Part shown: positions 22,566 through 33,953 of the stretch, piece by piece
Position numbering within the stretch: the stretch's first letter is position 1
Layout: the number at the start of each line of letters is the position of its first letter
Source: Romanomermis culicivorax
Lineage: Eukaryota; Nematoda; Enoplea; Mermithida; Mermithidae
Direction of reading: 5' to 3'
NCBI GenBank assembly: GCA_963922205.1
Contig: CAWUHX010000083.1
Coordinates: 124,001-188,000, forward strand
DNA: 64,000 nt
The notes under the pieces: generated by a model
What the model was told of the DNA's origin: nothing
Databases searched by the model: none
The model's input: only the letters and a program-made list of their open reading frames with translations
Position numbers and translations under genes: made by a program

Positions 22566-23263
22566 ACATAAGCTTTTGATATATGAACAACAATGAAAAA
22601 TCATTTCACGCAGCGCATTTTCGATGAACGTTTGCACATATGCAATTATGTAAATAAATTTTGTGGTTTATTCATTGTTTTGTTTATTTTTAGTTCTTGT
22701 GGTATAACTTGAACACCTATTTATTTCCGGTAAATTATACGTAAATCATTGAGGTGTCCAAAATATCTTGTCGCGCATGTTTATTTAATACACGAAAGTT
22801 TCGCCCTCAGTATGTTACGCTCGTCATTTTTGTCTTTGACTTTGACTTTTCGTGTCTCACTGTATCGATGATTACTTATGCAAATGTGTCACATTTATCA
22901 TAATGGTCGACTTAATAAAGTTTTGATGAGGAAGCGTGTCATATTTTGAGAAATTTTCGCACGAATTTCTTATTTTACAACTTGTACGTTTGGCTTGTTG
23001 GTCATTGTTATTAGGTGTTACTCGGTTTTTTCCGTCCCTTCGGTCAGGCGAATTAGTCTTTTTTCCTCTATGTATCTTTTTTCTGCTTCTTTTTAAAATT
23101 TCTGTTTCATCACTTCGTTCCTTTTTATTTCAGCACGTTTTTCCCTTGTTTGCAGCGTCAATCATCTCTTGTTTTTCTCTAAAATATTTGCTTTTCTATG
23201 TGCATATTTTTTTCGTTGGCCGTTTGTTTTTTTGGGTAAATCGTGTGTATTTTTAGTTTACTA

Positions 23264-23570
23264 ATGATCAAATCAAGAATTTTGACGCGAAAATTACGCG
23301 AATTTTCCAACTTACGTCGTCTGTCCGTCAATGAGAAGCCGAGCATTTTCCCTGAGATTTATCGACCACTAGACGAAGTAAAAAGTTCTGATAAGATCAA
23401 AAACGCCAGCGACGAGGGAGCATTAGACGAAAATTTATTGACTCTGCTGGAAGAACTTTCGCTGGTTCGTTTTTCGAATCCGGCGGCTGTTCATCATTTG
23501 AGGAAAGCTATAAATTATGCAAATCACTTAGATCTGGTCGATACGCGAAACGTGGAGCCAATGTATACAG
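23264..23570 (+). CDS. GATC: GATC exon 1
   Basis: 102 full codons plus one base; presequence and helical N-terminal half ending [11 protein letters not shown]. Donor CAG|GTAATC. Confidence 0.92.
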
Positions 23571-25301
23571 GTAATCGGAATACGAAGCGTTTGCGATTGT
23601 AGGGGAAATGTTTAAAAAAACAGATTGTGTCCGTGCTTTGCTGTATGATCAGTAAATATGGCTTTTAGTGTATGTTTTTCGTTTCTTTTTCGCTCGTCGG
23701 CATAGTTTTTTTTTTAGCATTTTACAAGCCATGGCTTGTTGGACTGACAAAATGGCTTGTAGAATTTTAGTCCAACAAGCCAAAATGGCTTGTCAGAATT
23801 TTTTGAGTCATGTATTTGATCATATCGGATACAGGAAAGATGCATTTTGGTGCATTTTAGAAGGTCATAATCTCAAAATTTTCCGGCGCTTCGCGCCGGT
23901 TATAACTTAAATAAGCATTATTATTTATTTCCTGCTCAGGCGCTGCTTCTAACATGTCTACCTTCACTTATCATTTAATCTTTAATAGTTTTAATCATCT
24001 TAAACGTATTATCTCATGTTTTAATTGGTAATCTTCAATATTTCATTTTGATATTTAATAAGGATTCACATTTTTCCCTTGACACATTTTTTGAGAAAGA
24101 TCAATACGTCAAGTCTGTAAACTTTTTGAAGCGAGTATTCCTTTCTTAACGTAAAATCAATCCAAAAGCTTCCTGGAAGTAGTTTTCGGAAATTTCTACT
24201 CTTCTTACTCATATCTTTTCGGCCAAGTTCATGAGAGTTTGTGAATAAATTAATGGTTTTAAAATTTTTCAAACATAAAATTCTAGAAATTACGACCTTT
24301 GAACAGGAAATTCGAATCTAATTCTTCAAATAAATGTTTGGAAAAATGATTTTCCAGCATCGCAGAATGTCAATACCCAAAAAATTTTTGCGGCGTTTCA
24401 GGCAGGAAAGATTAATAGCTTTTTTGGGCTCTCACTTGTCATCCTAGAGGACTTAACCGTCGATTTTTCATGTAATTCAAAGTCATTATGTTCTTGGATA
24501 GTTTGCTGGAAAATTTGTTCCACAATGCTTGTAGATTAGACTTCAATCAAACTCAAAAATTTCCTGAATTTTAATGAATTAACCATTGAATAAATGTTGA
24601 ATGACATCTCTTTTTTGATCGACTGCCGTGATGCTCAATATATACATTTCTTTAAAAAATAACCTAGCATTAGAATTTATTCACTTATACTGATATTAAA
24701 AAATTGGCTTGTAAAAATTTGGAATGGCTTGTAAAATTTTAGGTCAACAAGCCACTTGGCTTGTGACTCGTAGGTCAAAAAAAAAACCCTGCTCGTCGGA
24801 ACATCCTTTTGTACATATCAGTCAAAACCAATCAATTAATAAAGAATTTGACTCATATGAGCATATGAAAATGTTCTGGATTTTTTCCCGATGTACTTCC
24901 TAACGTCCACGAGTCTCCTACCGTAACTTTTCTGTTCAAAAGACGTTGGTGTCTTTTTTAAAGGCTTTTAGAATAGGAAATAGCATGTTTTATAATTTGG
25001 AAATCATTTAACATATTTTTATAGTTTTATATTTATTTTTATATTTATATTAGTTTATTTTTATAGTAGAATTAATCATATTTGAACATATTTTTTAGTT
25101 TTGGAAAACGAAGAACTGCGTTTGAGGGAAGACATGGTAACGGAAGGCAATGTTAGAGACGAAATTCTCAGAAATGCCTCGAAGAGAGTGGAAGAATATT
25201 TCGTGGCCCCAACGGGAAATATACCGCTACAAAAAGATGAAAATCCGTTGACAATAACACTCGTGAAACAATTGGCAAAAAAGTCAAAAAAGAATATTTG
25301 A
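23264..25301 (+). CDS. GATC: Glutamyl-tRNA(Gln) amidotransferase subunit C, mitochondrial
   Basis: GatC stabilises the GatCAB complex that turns Glu-tRNA(Gln) into Gln-tRNA(Gln) in mitochondria. Two exons: 23264-23570 and 25099-25301, joined in phase 1 (ACAG|GTAATC to TTTTTTAG|TT), 169 codons. The N-terminus is Arg/Lys-rich ([20 protein letters not shown]), as expected of a mitochondrial presequence. The body carries [29 protein letters not shown], and in exon 2 [16 protein letters not shown] then [16 protein letters not shown], the diagnostic GATC tail. The gene lies 0.9 kb after the RNF19 stop on the same strand; the start is the only ATG after in-frame non-coding sequence. Its intron holds a MITE (23701-24791). 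Second copy at 38026-40063. Confidence 0.93.
23701..24791. mobile_element. hAT-like MITE with GGCTTGT word array in GATC intron
   Basis: 1091 bp starting CATAGTTTTTTTTTTAGC and ending AAAAAAAAAACCCTG, flanked by a perfect 8-bp duplication CTCGTCGG (23693-23700 and 24792-24799). ACAAGCCAAAATGGCTTGT-type palindromes cluster at 23725-23800 and 24705-24770. It includes a CCGGCGCTTCGCGCCGG hairpin (23883-23899). No coding. Confidence 0.85.
25099..25301 (+). CDS. GATC: GATC exon 2
   Basis: Starts after TATTTTTTAG and ends with TGA. Encodes the conserved [18 protein letters not shown] and [11 protein letters not shown] blocks. Confidence 0.93.
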
Positions 25302-25464
25302 TCTCGATCGTGATTTTTTATTTTTTTCAACTTATGTGTTGCATTTTTCGGCCGTTGCCAGTTGAGGATTTGTTCGTTTTTCATGAAGTGTTTGGAGAAC
25401 GACAAAAATAAAATCGTCTTAGCTTCTAACCACAGTATTCCATACAAAAAAATTTCTGAAGTAA

Positions 25465-26085
25465 TGTTGCGAAGGCTCGGCGCTGCCGGCCGCCTGCCCC
25501 CGTTGTGCCTGCGCTGTGCACCCACAGCCGGCCCAACCACTGCAGCCGGTCCCATCGCCGCCGCAGTATATTTCCGCACTGCACGATGCCGCCACCACAG
25601 CACCGCTCATACAGCGTCTGGCCAGCATGGACATCGGTAAGCACTTGGGAAATCTTCCACAATCTGTGGTGTCCGAAAAACGGGCCTTTTGCAATGTACA
25701 GCGTGTTCTCTCTTCAGATGATGCAGGACCACCTGTGCTGCTTGCCACTCTGCTGCCCGTTGCCCAACCGACAGACACATGGGCCGAGGTCATGGCCGGG
25801 GACGAGTCCGAGCTCAATGTCGCCCTCGCTGCCACGTGATCTTGAGCAAGCCGAGTTCAACGCCGCGGTCGCCGCTGTTGATGCAGCCATCGCCGCCACT
25901 AGCGATGATGACAGGCCACTCACTCCGGGAGCTGGCCTAGACGACAATTCACCGCACCGTGCTGCCATTCGCAGAGCACACTGCCCCATCGCTCGCAACG
26001 CATGGTGTTTGTTTTGCTGCCACCAACGCCTGCAAAACATGCCGCCTTGTTGCCGCTGCTCGCACGCTGCCACTTCGGCCTGATA
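25465..26085. other. GC-rich coding-like island of unknown identity
   Basis: A roughly 620-bp block of much higher GC than its surroundings, with sharp edges at about 25465 and 26085. Several frames are open on both strands (plus 25505-26083 and 25516-25839; minus 25419-25835), a side effect of high GC. The plus 25516 frame is Pro/Ala/Gln-rich. I recognise no domain. It may be an insert from a GC-rich source or part of an element. Confidence 0.4.
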
Positions 26086-26315
26086 GTGACAAAAATTAAA
26101 ATTTTGTTTACATTTTTTATAAAAATAAAATTCGTTTTCGCAATGTTTCTGATCGCCCCTTTTCATTCTGTGGTGCCTCTGTCTAAGATATAACCAGATT
26201 TAAAAAAAAATTTTTTTTCATGTACAAACAACTTTATGTTAATTTTTCGTTTATGTGTTTTCTGTACTTATTTTAGTTTCTTGTCTAGATTTCACTTTTG
26301 TAAATAGCCGAAGGT

Positions 26316-27478
26316 TTCACCCCCATTCAGCGAAACACACAACAGCGAGACTCAATACAGTGATTCTCGAAACAGCGATGTCTCAAAACAGTGATTCTCA
26401 ATTCAGCGAAGTCGCAATACAGCGATTCTCAATTCAGCGAAGTTTCAATACTGCGATTCTCAAAACAACGAAGTATCAGAACAGATTCAAAAAATTTTCA
26501 AAGCAGTTATTTTTGAAAGGAAAAAATTGAGTTTAGGCGGGGTAGACGTATTGGCACATGGCCCATTTGGTCCTCCTTTTTGATCTGGTGGATACAGATT
26601 GTCACACATGTGTTTTCACATTACAGCTTTTTATTCTGGTTTGGTTATTCATATCCACATGCATGTTTCTTGTTTATTTTCTCTTTTATCGATTTATTTC
26701 TTTGCATATTCTTATTTTGTGCTACCTTTTGTATAATTCTTTCAGGTTGTGTATTTTTGTTCTATTTTTTACCTACTTCTTGCTACATTACTTTACTTCT
26801 CATGTCGTTATCATTCGTTTTTTCTTTTGCCTTTATTGCTTAATTATTTTATTCATTTCATCTTGTTTGTTTATTTCATTTTATTTTATTTATTTCATCA
26901 ATTTAATTTTTTTTGCAATGCAATTAAGCTGCCTGCAAAATAACTTTAATGGAGAATCCTTATGATAATTTTTTGCTTTTGTTTTTTTCAAACGTTCCGA
27001 AAAAATGTTTTTCTCACAAATTTTTTTTTGTGATTTTCGAGTGGTCCATTCGGGCATACCTACCGCAACCGCAGTACAAAAGCGTGTGAAATTTAGATGG
27101 CCAAATGCAACTAAAAATAGACTATCTCAACTAACAAAAACGATTTTAATTTACCTAGTTCGCATATTTATTATAAAAAGAATATGCGCGTTTACACTAA
27201 TGCATAGAATTTTTATTATTCGCTGTATTCGCACTTTTGAGAATCGTCGTATTGAGATTTCGCTATATTGAGAATCGCTGTATTGAGACTTCACCGTAAT
27301 GAGGATCGCTGTATTGAGGCTTTGCTGTAATGAGAATCACTGTATTGAGACTTTGCTGTAATGAGAATCGCTGTATTGAGACTTCGCTGTAATGAGAATC
27401 GCTGTATTGAGACTTCGCTGTAATGAGAAACGCTGCTTTGAGTTTTGCTGTTGTGGGTTTTGCTGTATTGAGGACACG
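26316..27478. mobile_element. Element flanked by inverted 31-bp tandem arrays
   Basis: The left arm (26335-26480) repeats a unit containing ACAGCGATTCTCAATTCAGC; the right arm (27225-27475) repeats its reverse complement (TATTGAGACTTCGCTGTAAT) about six times. Between them is a T-rich, low-complexity interior with no believable gene. The inverted arrays imply one element about 1.16 kb long. Confidence 0.65.
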
Positions 27479-27719
27479 CCGAGCCGAAAACTCAAACAAA
27501 CTTGCTGATACATCCTTATTCACATGAACCATAGTAGTTACACGGGCCCATACAGGGGTACACAAAAGATACCCCTGTATAAGACATTTACTTCAAAGTT
27601 TGCCGCCTTAACTGTGTGGGGCGATACACGGGGTGTAGAAAGTGTGGTCCACGATGTAATACAATCCGAATTTCGTTAAGTGTGGGGGGCGGTACAAGTG
27701 GTGTAGAAAGTACGCCCGA

Positions 27720-27864
27720 AGCTTCAATGTGTAAAATTCTACTTCCATGTAGAATGTACGCCTAAAGCTTCAACCCTAGAATTCTACATTCATGTACATA
27801 GAAAGTACGTCTGAAGTTTCGACGGTACTTTCTACATGGAAGTAGAATTTTACACATTAAAGCT
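27720..27864. repeat. Imperfect inverted repeat (GTAGAA/TTCTAC words)
   Basis: Left arm from GAAGCTTCAATGTGTAAAAT (27719) pairs with right arm ending ATTTTACACATTAAAGCTTC (27847-27866), with further ATTCTACAT repeats between. Part of a 27.55-27.95 kb non-coding repeat cluster. Confidence 0.65.
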
Positions 27865-28065
27865 TCAATCCCAGAATTCTACTTCCTTCATGTAGAAACT
27901 ACACTCAAAGCTCTAACTGATAAAAAACGACCTCAATGTTTAAAGTATACCTTTGCTGACCTGACTCAGAAGTTAAAATTGATGACGCAATATCCCTATC
28001 GAAAAAATTTATGAAAACACTTGAGAATTATAGAATCTAACGGTTCAACTCATTTTTTGCAATTT

Positions 28066-28132
28066 GAAAAACACCTGAGGGTCATAGAATCTACCAAGTA
28101 AAACATTAGATTATGGCCCTCAGGTGTTTTTT
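28066..28132. repeat. Short hairpin (ACACCTGAGGG/CCCTCAGGTGT)
   Basis: AAAAACACCTGAGGG (28066-28081) pairs with CCCTCAGGTGTTTTTT (28117-28132) across a roughly 35-base loop. Same structure in the second copy near 42814-42880. Confidence 0.75.
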
Positions 28133-28269
28133 AAAATTTTCCCAAGAATGCAGGACGAACTGACCACTATACAGTCAGTTACTATAGTATTAATTTTTCG
28201 AAAAAATTTTCACATTTTAATAAAAATTTAATGGTTTCACAAAATTTCTGTACAATTTTATAGAGTAAA

Positions 28270-28690
28270 ACAGTTAGATGGTAAGGATCCTAGCGTGAAA
28301 TCTATCGTAACGTCTGCGAGTCATACGGTCTAAGGATCTAACGGTTTTACTCGTTTTTTACAAAAAATTTTTGCTTGGAACTAATTTTTTGAATACACGT
28401 TTTTCAATGCTTTCCTATGCTTAACCATTGTTTTTGGGACACGTTTTTACTCTTACAGATACGATTTTTTACAAAACATATGCGAAATGTTACCCTGAAA
28501 AAGTGAAAAATGTGTCTTGAAAACAACGGTTAAGCATAGGGAATCATTGAAAAACGTGTCCAGAGTATTTAAAAAAGGAGTCCCGAGCAAAATTTTTTTG
28601 TAAGAAACGAGTAAAAGTATCAGATTGTTAGACTGTATGAGTCACGGATGTTACGTTAGATTTTACGAATCCTTTCAGAACAACTTCTTG
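28270..28690. mobile_element. Fold-back (MITE-like) element
   Basis: Two arms of about 200 bp, inverted around 28465: GTAACGTCTGCGAGTCATAC, TTTTACTCG, TTTGCTTGG and ACACGTTTTTCAATG on the left have mirror counterparts on the right up to TTACGTTAGATTTTACG. No coding. Second copy near 43018-43442. Confidence 0.65.
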
Positions 28691-29023
28691 ATACAAAACC
28701 ATAAATTTAAGACTCGTAGGCAACTGATCAAAGCTCTTATTAGTACGCTATTAGTATGGCCGATACGCGGCACTGAAAATTGCATCTGATTCAGAAGTTT
28801 TTATGAAATTGATTTTTGTAGGATAAGCTATAACACTGGGCGTAGCAAGCTACCTATCTTTGTTTTGAATGCGTAAAATATTAAAATGGGAACTGAATAA
28901 GAATGGCGTCCGATGCATGTGATGACAGGAGTCTTTTCTGGATGAGGGCAGCACCAAAGGCCGGCTTCCATGAAATTCACAATGATCCTCATTCGTCAGA
29001 AAAACCACGTTTTCTCACACTTT

Positions 29024-29433
29024 TGTAGTATAATCAAATTTTTTTTGTTTATTCCAAACTTTATTCGTTCTAGCCTATTTTTTGTTTTTCTTTCTCATGT
29101 ATCGCATTTCCAATATCTGCACGTCTGTTTGGCTTCTGTTTCATTTTCTGTTGTTTTTCCTAATTTTTTAGACCACCCAATGCACTTTTTTTCGCGACGT
29201 TTTTCGGCCAACTGTTCTTTGTATCAGTTTTCACCGTTGTCTTGAAAACGTTTATTTTTCTGTTGGTAGAGAATCATTGTTGTTGTTTTTCGTAGCCCAC
29301 TGGTGAGGCGTCTTTTCTTTCTCTTTTTGTTCTTAATAATAAATCAGGCGCCAACCTACAGTAGCTCGGTGGACTTTGTCCAAACCAGAACTCGGTCCCT
29401 TTATCTCCTACTATCCATAGGCAAACCATTACA
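29024..29433 (+). repeat. 5' LTR of Ty3/gypsy-type element (first copy)
   Basis: 410 bp, TGTAGTATAATC to CCATTACA (TG...CA ends), matching the 410-bp LTRs at 43772 and 53152. It contains TTAATAATAAATCAGGCGCC, a likely poly(A)/R region. It lies in a fold-back arm (28978-29023) exactly as in the second copy, so it is the same insertion event. Confidence 0.9.
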
Positions 29434-29451
29434 TGGTGCGTTAGCCGGGAA
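29434..29451 (+). promoter_or_regulatory. Primer binding site
   Basis: TGGTGCGTTAGCCGGGAA immediately follows the LTR, beginning TGG to pair with a tRNA CCA end. The tRNA species is not identified. Confidence 0.75.
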
Positions 29452-29609
29452 AAACAAGGAAGACAGACAGTAGGAGTCGCCAATGGTCAGACAAGGAGGA
29501 GGAGTTGTGAGTCTAGTCTCAAAAGAAAAAAATATACGCTGGTCACTTAATTTGTTTTTGTCAAAATATTGGTCGAATTTATTGTTGCGTTCCTTTCCAA
29601 TTGTCGGAC

Positions 29610-32600
29610 ATGGATGCGTCGAATATCGGTAAGAAACCAAATTTTGTTACTGTTAATATTAATGATATTATAAACGCGCCATCTGACTCGCCCTGGTTTA
29701 AACAACTTGATAATGAGTATGGCGTGAAAGTTGATCCAGCTGACAAAGAGGCGTTAACAGCAGCATTACAAAATTATGTTGTTGAAAGCTTGAAAAGGTC
29801 TAAGAAAAGATATAAGAATATAGACACCTTTATGTTCAAGTTGCCCGTTTCTGATGAAGAGTGTGCTGTAATGAATGATGATAGTAGTGTTCCAAAACAA
29901 TTTTTTGGTCCTACTGATAAAACTGATCCAAACTTATTGGAGTCAGAAGATGAAGAGTCCACTAGTGCACATGTAAAAGCAACTAATCATCATTTCACTC
30001 ATAAAAATCTGAACACTGAACTTGCGTCTATGAAACACTTCGAGGAAATGATAACTGAATTAAAGGTAAGTAGTGCTGAACTTAAGCAGATCTTTAGTTC
30101 TCACTTTGTTGAGCTGGCTCAGTTGAAGGACGTTTTCTACAATTTTAAAACTGTCATGGAACTCGACATCGAATTTGTTCTATCTGATGAGTTCAATAAA
30201 ATTCGTTTCGAAAAATCTCAAACTTTCTCTGATTTGAAACAAAATTTTGAATCACGTGTGAAAGAAACGCAAGGTTCTATTGATCGTCTCGATAACGTGT
30301 GTAGGGATTTGTTCTCGAAAATTGATGGTCACGTTTTGACTTTGTATTCTGCTGTCGATTCGAACAGATCGGAGATCAAGAAAATTCAGTCGCAACTTTG
30401 TCAGAAGAATCTCGATTCAGTTGATGATGATGATGTTAAAAACATTTCTGGGGCTTCTCAAGCAAATCTTGAGACTCCCAAGCACAATTCTCATGCTAAA
30501 CAGTTCGAGTTCGATTCCCCAAATAAAACAAATTTGTCACATACTGATAAAGATGATTTCAAGGTTCCGCGTCAATTCAAGTGTTGTAATGGTTCTTCCC
30601 CCGAAGAATTTCTCGAATGGTTGGCCAAACTCGAACGTACAGCTCATATTTCAGACTGGTCTGATGAGTATAAATGTTGGCTTGTAGTTAACTTAACTGA
30701 AGGTCGTGCAGCATCCATTCTTGATTCTATGGAGTTAGATTGGCGGAAAGATTGGACAAAACTTAAACAGGAGCTGGTTCAAAAACTAGTTCCATCTCAG
30801 CATTTTGACAGGCTCAAAAATGAGTTGCGTCGAAGAGGTCAAAAGGTTGATGAAAGCATTCTAGATTTTTCGAAAGATTTCAGAGAAAAAGCTAGAAATG
30901 CTTATATAAACAAAAAACCTGGTTTTGACGAATCGGAATTGGTTAATTTGTACATCGAAGCTCTGTGTGATAAAAATCTACGCCTAGAACTGTTCAAACA
31001 GAAATGCGCGACCTTGGATGGAGCAATTAACTTTGCTGAAAACGAAATTTTGCTCCGTCAGTTAGCTAAACTCCGAAACTCGCGTTTATCTTCTACGAAA
31101 GGTTTTGAGGGTATTGGTAAAACTAGTTCGCCTAAGAAAGATTTCGAATCCAGGCAAAATATTCCATTTGGTGCCCGTAAACCTAACCATAATCAATCTT
31201 TTTCATTCCAAAATCCTAATCTTTTCCAACAAAATTCTAAAAATTTTCATGGCCCTACATCGTCCGATTCCAAATGTTTTGGGTGTAATCAGCCAGGCCA
31301 CTATAAAAAAGACTGTCCAAATATTAGTCAGTCGCGTCCGTCTGTTTGTTTCAATTGTAATGGCGAAGGGCATAGAGCTTATCAGTGTCCGTCTGCAAGA
31401 GTAAGAGCACCTGGACAAAATCCTGGAACTTCTCATGCTACAAATTCGAGACGTACGACAAATTCTAATTCTAACGGTACTTATCGAGCAAATCACCAAT
31501 TTTCCTCTGCTTTTGGTGTTATTGCTGAACAAACTTCAGCTGTGAAACATGCTAATACAAAGTTACATGCTAATATCTATGTTCATGTTGGTGAAAGCAG
31601 AACTCGATGCTACACCCTTGTAGACAATGGGAGCTTGTGCAACATTATCCATTTAGATTTTCTTCAGCTTTTACAAGATAAAGGCGAGAAATTTGTTTAT
31701 AAGTCGACCAATATCACGAGTATTAAGAGTTTATCAGCAGAACCTATTGCAGTTCTGAGTGAAGTTTTCACTGCAATCACATTGGGCAAAGGTCATAATT
31801 CGTTCGCTTTCAAAACGTCATTCTTACTTGTTGAAACCCTGCCTTACAAAATTTTGCTGGGTGCAGAGGCCATGTCAGATGGTAACATATTTGTCGATAT
31901 TCCTCAATGGTTGGTGCGAGTAATTTGTCCGAATAGTCGCGAAATTCAAATTCCTTTTGTATCTAAAGAGTATTCCTCATCTTTTGTCTGTTCCATAACT
32001 TGTGAAAGTACTGTAGTCGTTCCACCGAGTGCAATAGTCTACGCTTATGGCCTAGCCGATGAAAGAGTAGATGGTGTCACTGGTTTAATGGAAAGCATTT
32101 CAAAATTTTCAACAAAAGACGACTTCTGTGGCGCGAATTTGTTTGTGGAAGTCAGGAATGGACACATTCCTGTCATGTTTGTGAATTTCGGAGGTAACGC
32201 GTTGTTGTGTGAAAAGGGTACAGTGGTAGGAACGTTATTTCCACTGGACCAGGAAAGTGTTGTTCCCCGAGCTAGTTGTTTTGCCGGTTTAGCCAATGTT
32301 GTGGCACAAGTAAGTGGGTCACTCCCAGATAAGGAACAGGGTGTTCCAGTGTGTTCTTCACAGTGCACAGTGAATGAACATTGCAGACAGGGTTCGTCGA
32401 GTCAGATGCCTGTGGAAGCCAGTGGGACTGGTAAGCAGATTCTGGTGGAGGGTTGTCAGGATGACCCAGTATTTTGCGAAATACTATCTTCCTCCACTGG
32501 AATGGATTCAGTTTTGAATGAAGTTGATAAAAATGAGCTCGTGGCGTTTTTGAAGCAGAATTCTGATCTGTTTACAGAAGTAACAGGTAGAATTGGTCGT

Positions 32601-33303
32601 ACCAATGTTGTGAAACACAATATTGATACAGGTAACTCGAGTCCATCTGTGCAACTGATGAGGAGAATTCCAGAGGCACAGAAGGTGATAATCGATGAAG
32701 AAGTGGAGAATATGTTGAACACAGGTGTTGTTCAGAGCTCATGTAGTCCGTACAGAGCTAATTTCGTTTTGGTTCAGAAGAAGGATGGCACATGGAGGCC
32801 ATGCATTGATTTTCGAATGCTAAATTCCATAACCAAGAAAGATGTCTATCCTCTTCCCCGAATTGATGAGACTCTGGATGCATTGGGAACTGCAAAACTT
32901 TTCTCGACTCTAGACTTGTCTCATGGATACTGGCAAGTAGAACTGGAGGAAGAAAGTAAAGAAAAGACTTCATTCGCCACCAGAAAAGGTCTTTTCGAAT
33001 TCACAGTGATGCCATTTGGATTATGCAATGCACCATCGACTTTTCAAAGACTCATGGATGTCGTTTTAGGTCGCCATTGCTGGAACTTTTGTCTGGTGTA
33101 CTTGGATGATATCATCATTTATTCCAAGTCATTTGCAGAACATTTGGCACACTTGAAACAAGTGTTCGACCATTTGAGAGAAGCAGGGTTGACACTCAAA
33201 GCGAAGAAGTGTCTTTTTTGTAGAAAATTGGTACCCTTTTTAGGTCACATAATATCACCTGAGGGGATAAAACCCGATCCGGCTAAAATCGAATGTATTC
33301 AGA
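29610..33303 (+). CDS. Gag-pol of Ty3/gypsy-type retrotransposon, truncated by adapter and gap
   Basis: Single open frame from ATG 29610: coiled-coil-like N-terminus, gag homology, two CCHC knuckles, aspartic protease with an unusual D-N-G, and reverse transcriptase with YLDD. At 33304 the frame leaves the element and runs into adapter-like sequence and the N gap, so everything after the RT thumb is missing; apparent codons after 33304 are not real. It keeps nine codons (32697-32723) just before the RT core that the other copy lacks. Confidence 0.92.
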
Positions 33304-33346
33304 AGTACTCTGCGTTGATACCACTGCTTAATCTGATAGAGTGTGT
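33304..33346. other. Sequencing-library adapter and barcode remnant
   Basis: 33304-33329 is the reverse complement of the widely used SMART/ultra-low-input PCR primer; the 20 bases AGTACTCTGCGTTGATACCA already identify it. The following 17 bases (33330-33346) look, from memory, like the reverse complement of a PacBio barcode plus T. Homology with 48024 onward stops exactly at 33304. It is not biological sequence. Confidence 0.9.
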
Positions 33347-33446
33347 NNNNNNNNNNNNNNNNNNNNNNNNNNNNNNNNNNNNNNNNNNNNNNNNNNNNNN
33401 NNNNNNNNNNNNNNNNNNNNNNNNNNNNNNNNNNNNNNNNNNNNNN
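33347..33446. other. Assembly gap (exactly 100 N)
   Basis: One hundred consecutive N, a conventional unknown-length gap. Left side ends in adapter; right side restarts at the equivalent of 18677. Confidence 0.99.
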
Positions 33447-33953
33447 TACATTCACATAAGGGGATAGGGAGTAAACCCTCCTACCTGAAACCCTGGACAC
33501 TTCCTGGTCCAGAAAAATCGTCAATCAACGCACCCTGAACTTTCTCCGAGACAGTTTTTTTATAATTTTTATGCATATTTTGTTTGGAAAGCATGCTTGT
33601 GAAACTTTTTTGTTTTGTTGCTCACCCACCCCTCACGTCCCTCGATAAAACTTCCAAGGACCGTCTCTCTAGAAAACTTGCCGTGCATTTCTGGTGTAAA
33701 TAATTTTCCACCACCAGAATACAAAGTTTTTCCCGTCGTTCTTTAGAATTGATTAGTTTTTGACGTTGTGATTGTCTGATCATGTAAACGTTCTGATTCA
33801 TAGAGTTTGACTCGATTTTCTAGGAAAAATGCGGGACATTTGCTGAAAAGATGATCATCTGGAGGATTTCTCGATAGAAATTTCTTATTTTTTTCGCTAA
33901 TTTTTTCGAAAACCGTCGTATATATCGATTATATATGTTTTTTGTTGTTATAG

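Larger units (their letters stand above)
18677..33304. repeat. 14.6-kb segment repeated at 33447-48028 (probable false duplication)
   Basis: Matches 33447-48028 almost base for base through RNF19 exons, GATC, all repeats, LTR and gag-pol. Differences are scattered substitutions and small indels: 13 bp near 21192, 10 bp near 25373, 27 bp at 32697-32723, and homopolymer changes. This looks like two alleles or overlapping contig ends rather than an old duplication; see findings. Confidence 0.9.

Noticed and set aside
25419-26166. Long minus-strand open frames across the GC-rich island
   Set aside because: Several overlapping frames open on both strands are expected at this GC content; none shows a recognisable motif.
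26558-26965. 135-codon hydrophobic open frame (copy at 41310-41717) resembling a membrane protein
   Set aside because: Low-complexity T-rich DNA yields Phe/Leu/Ile runs in all three frames; no start context, domain or codon bias. It is the core of the inverted-array element.
33305-33538. Coding frame running across the N gap
   Set aside because: Formed by adapter sequence, N codons and repeat DNA.
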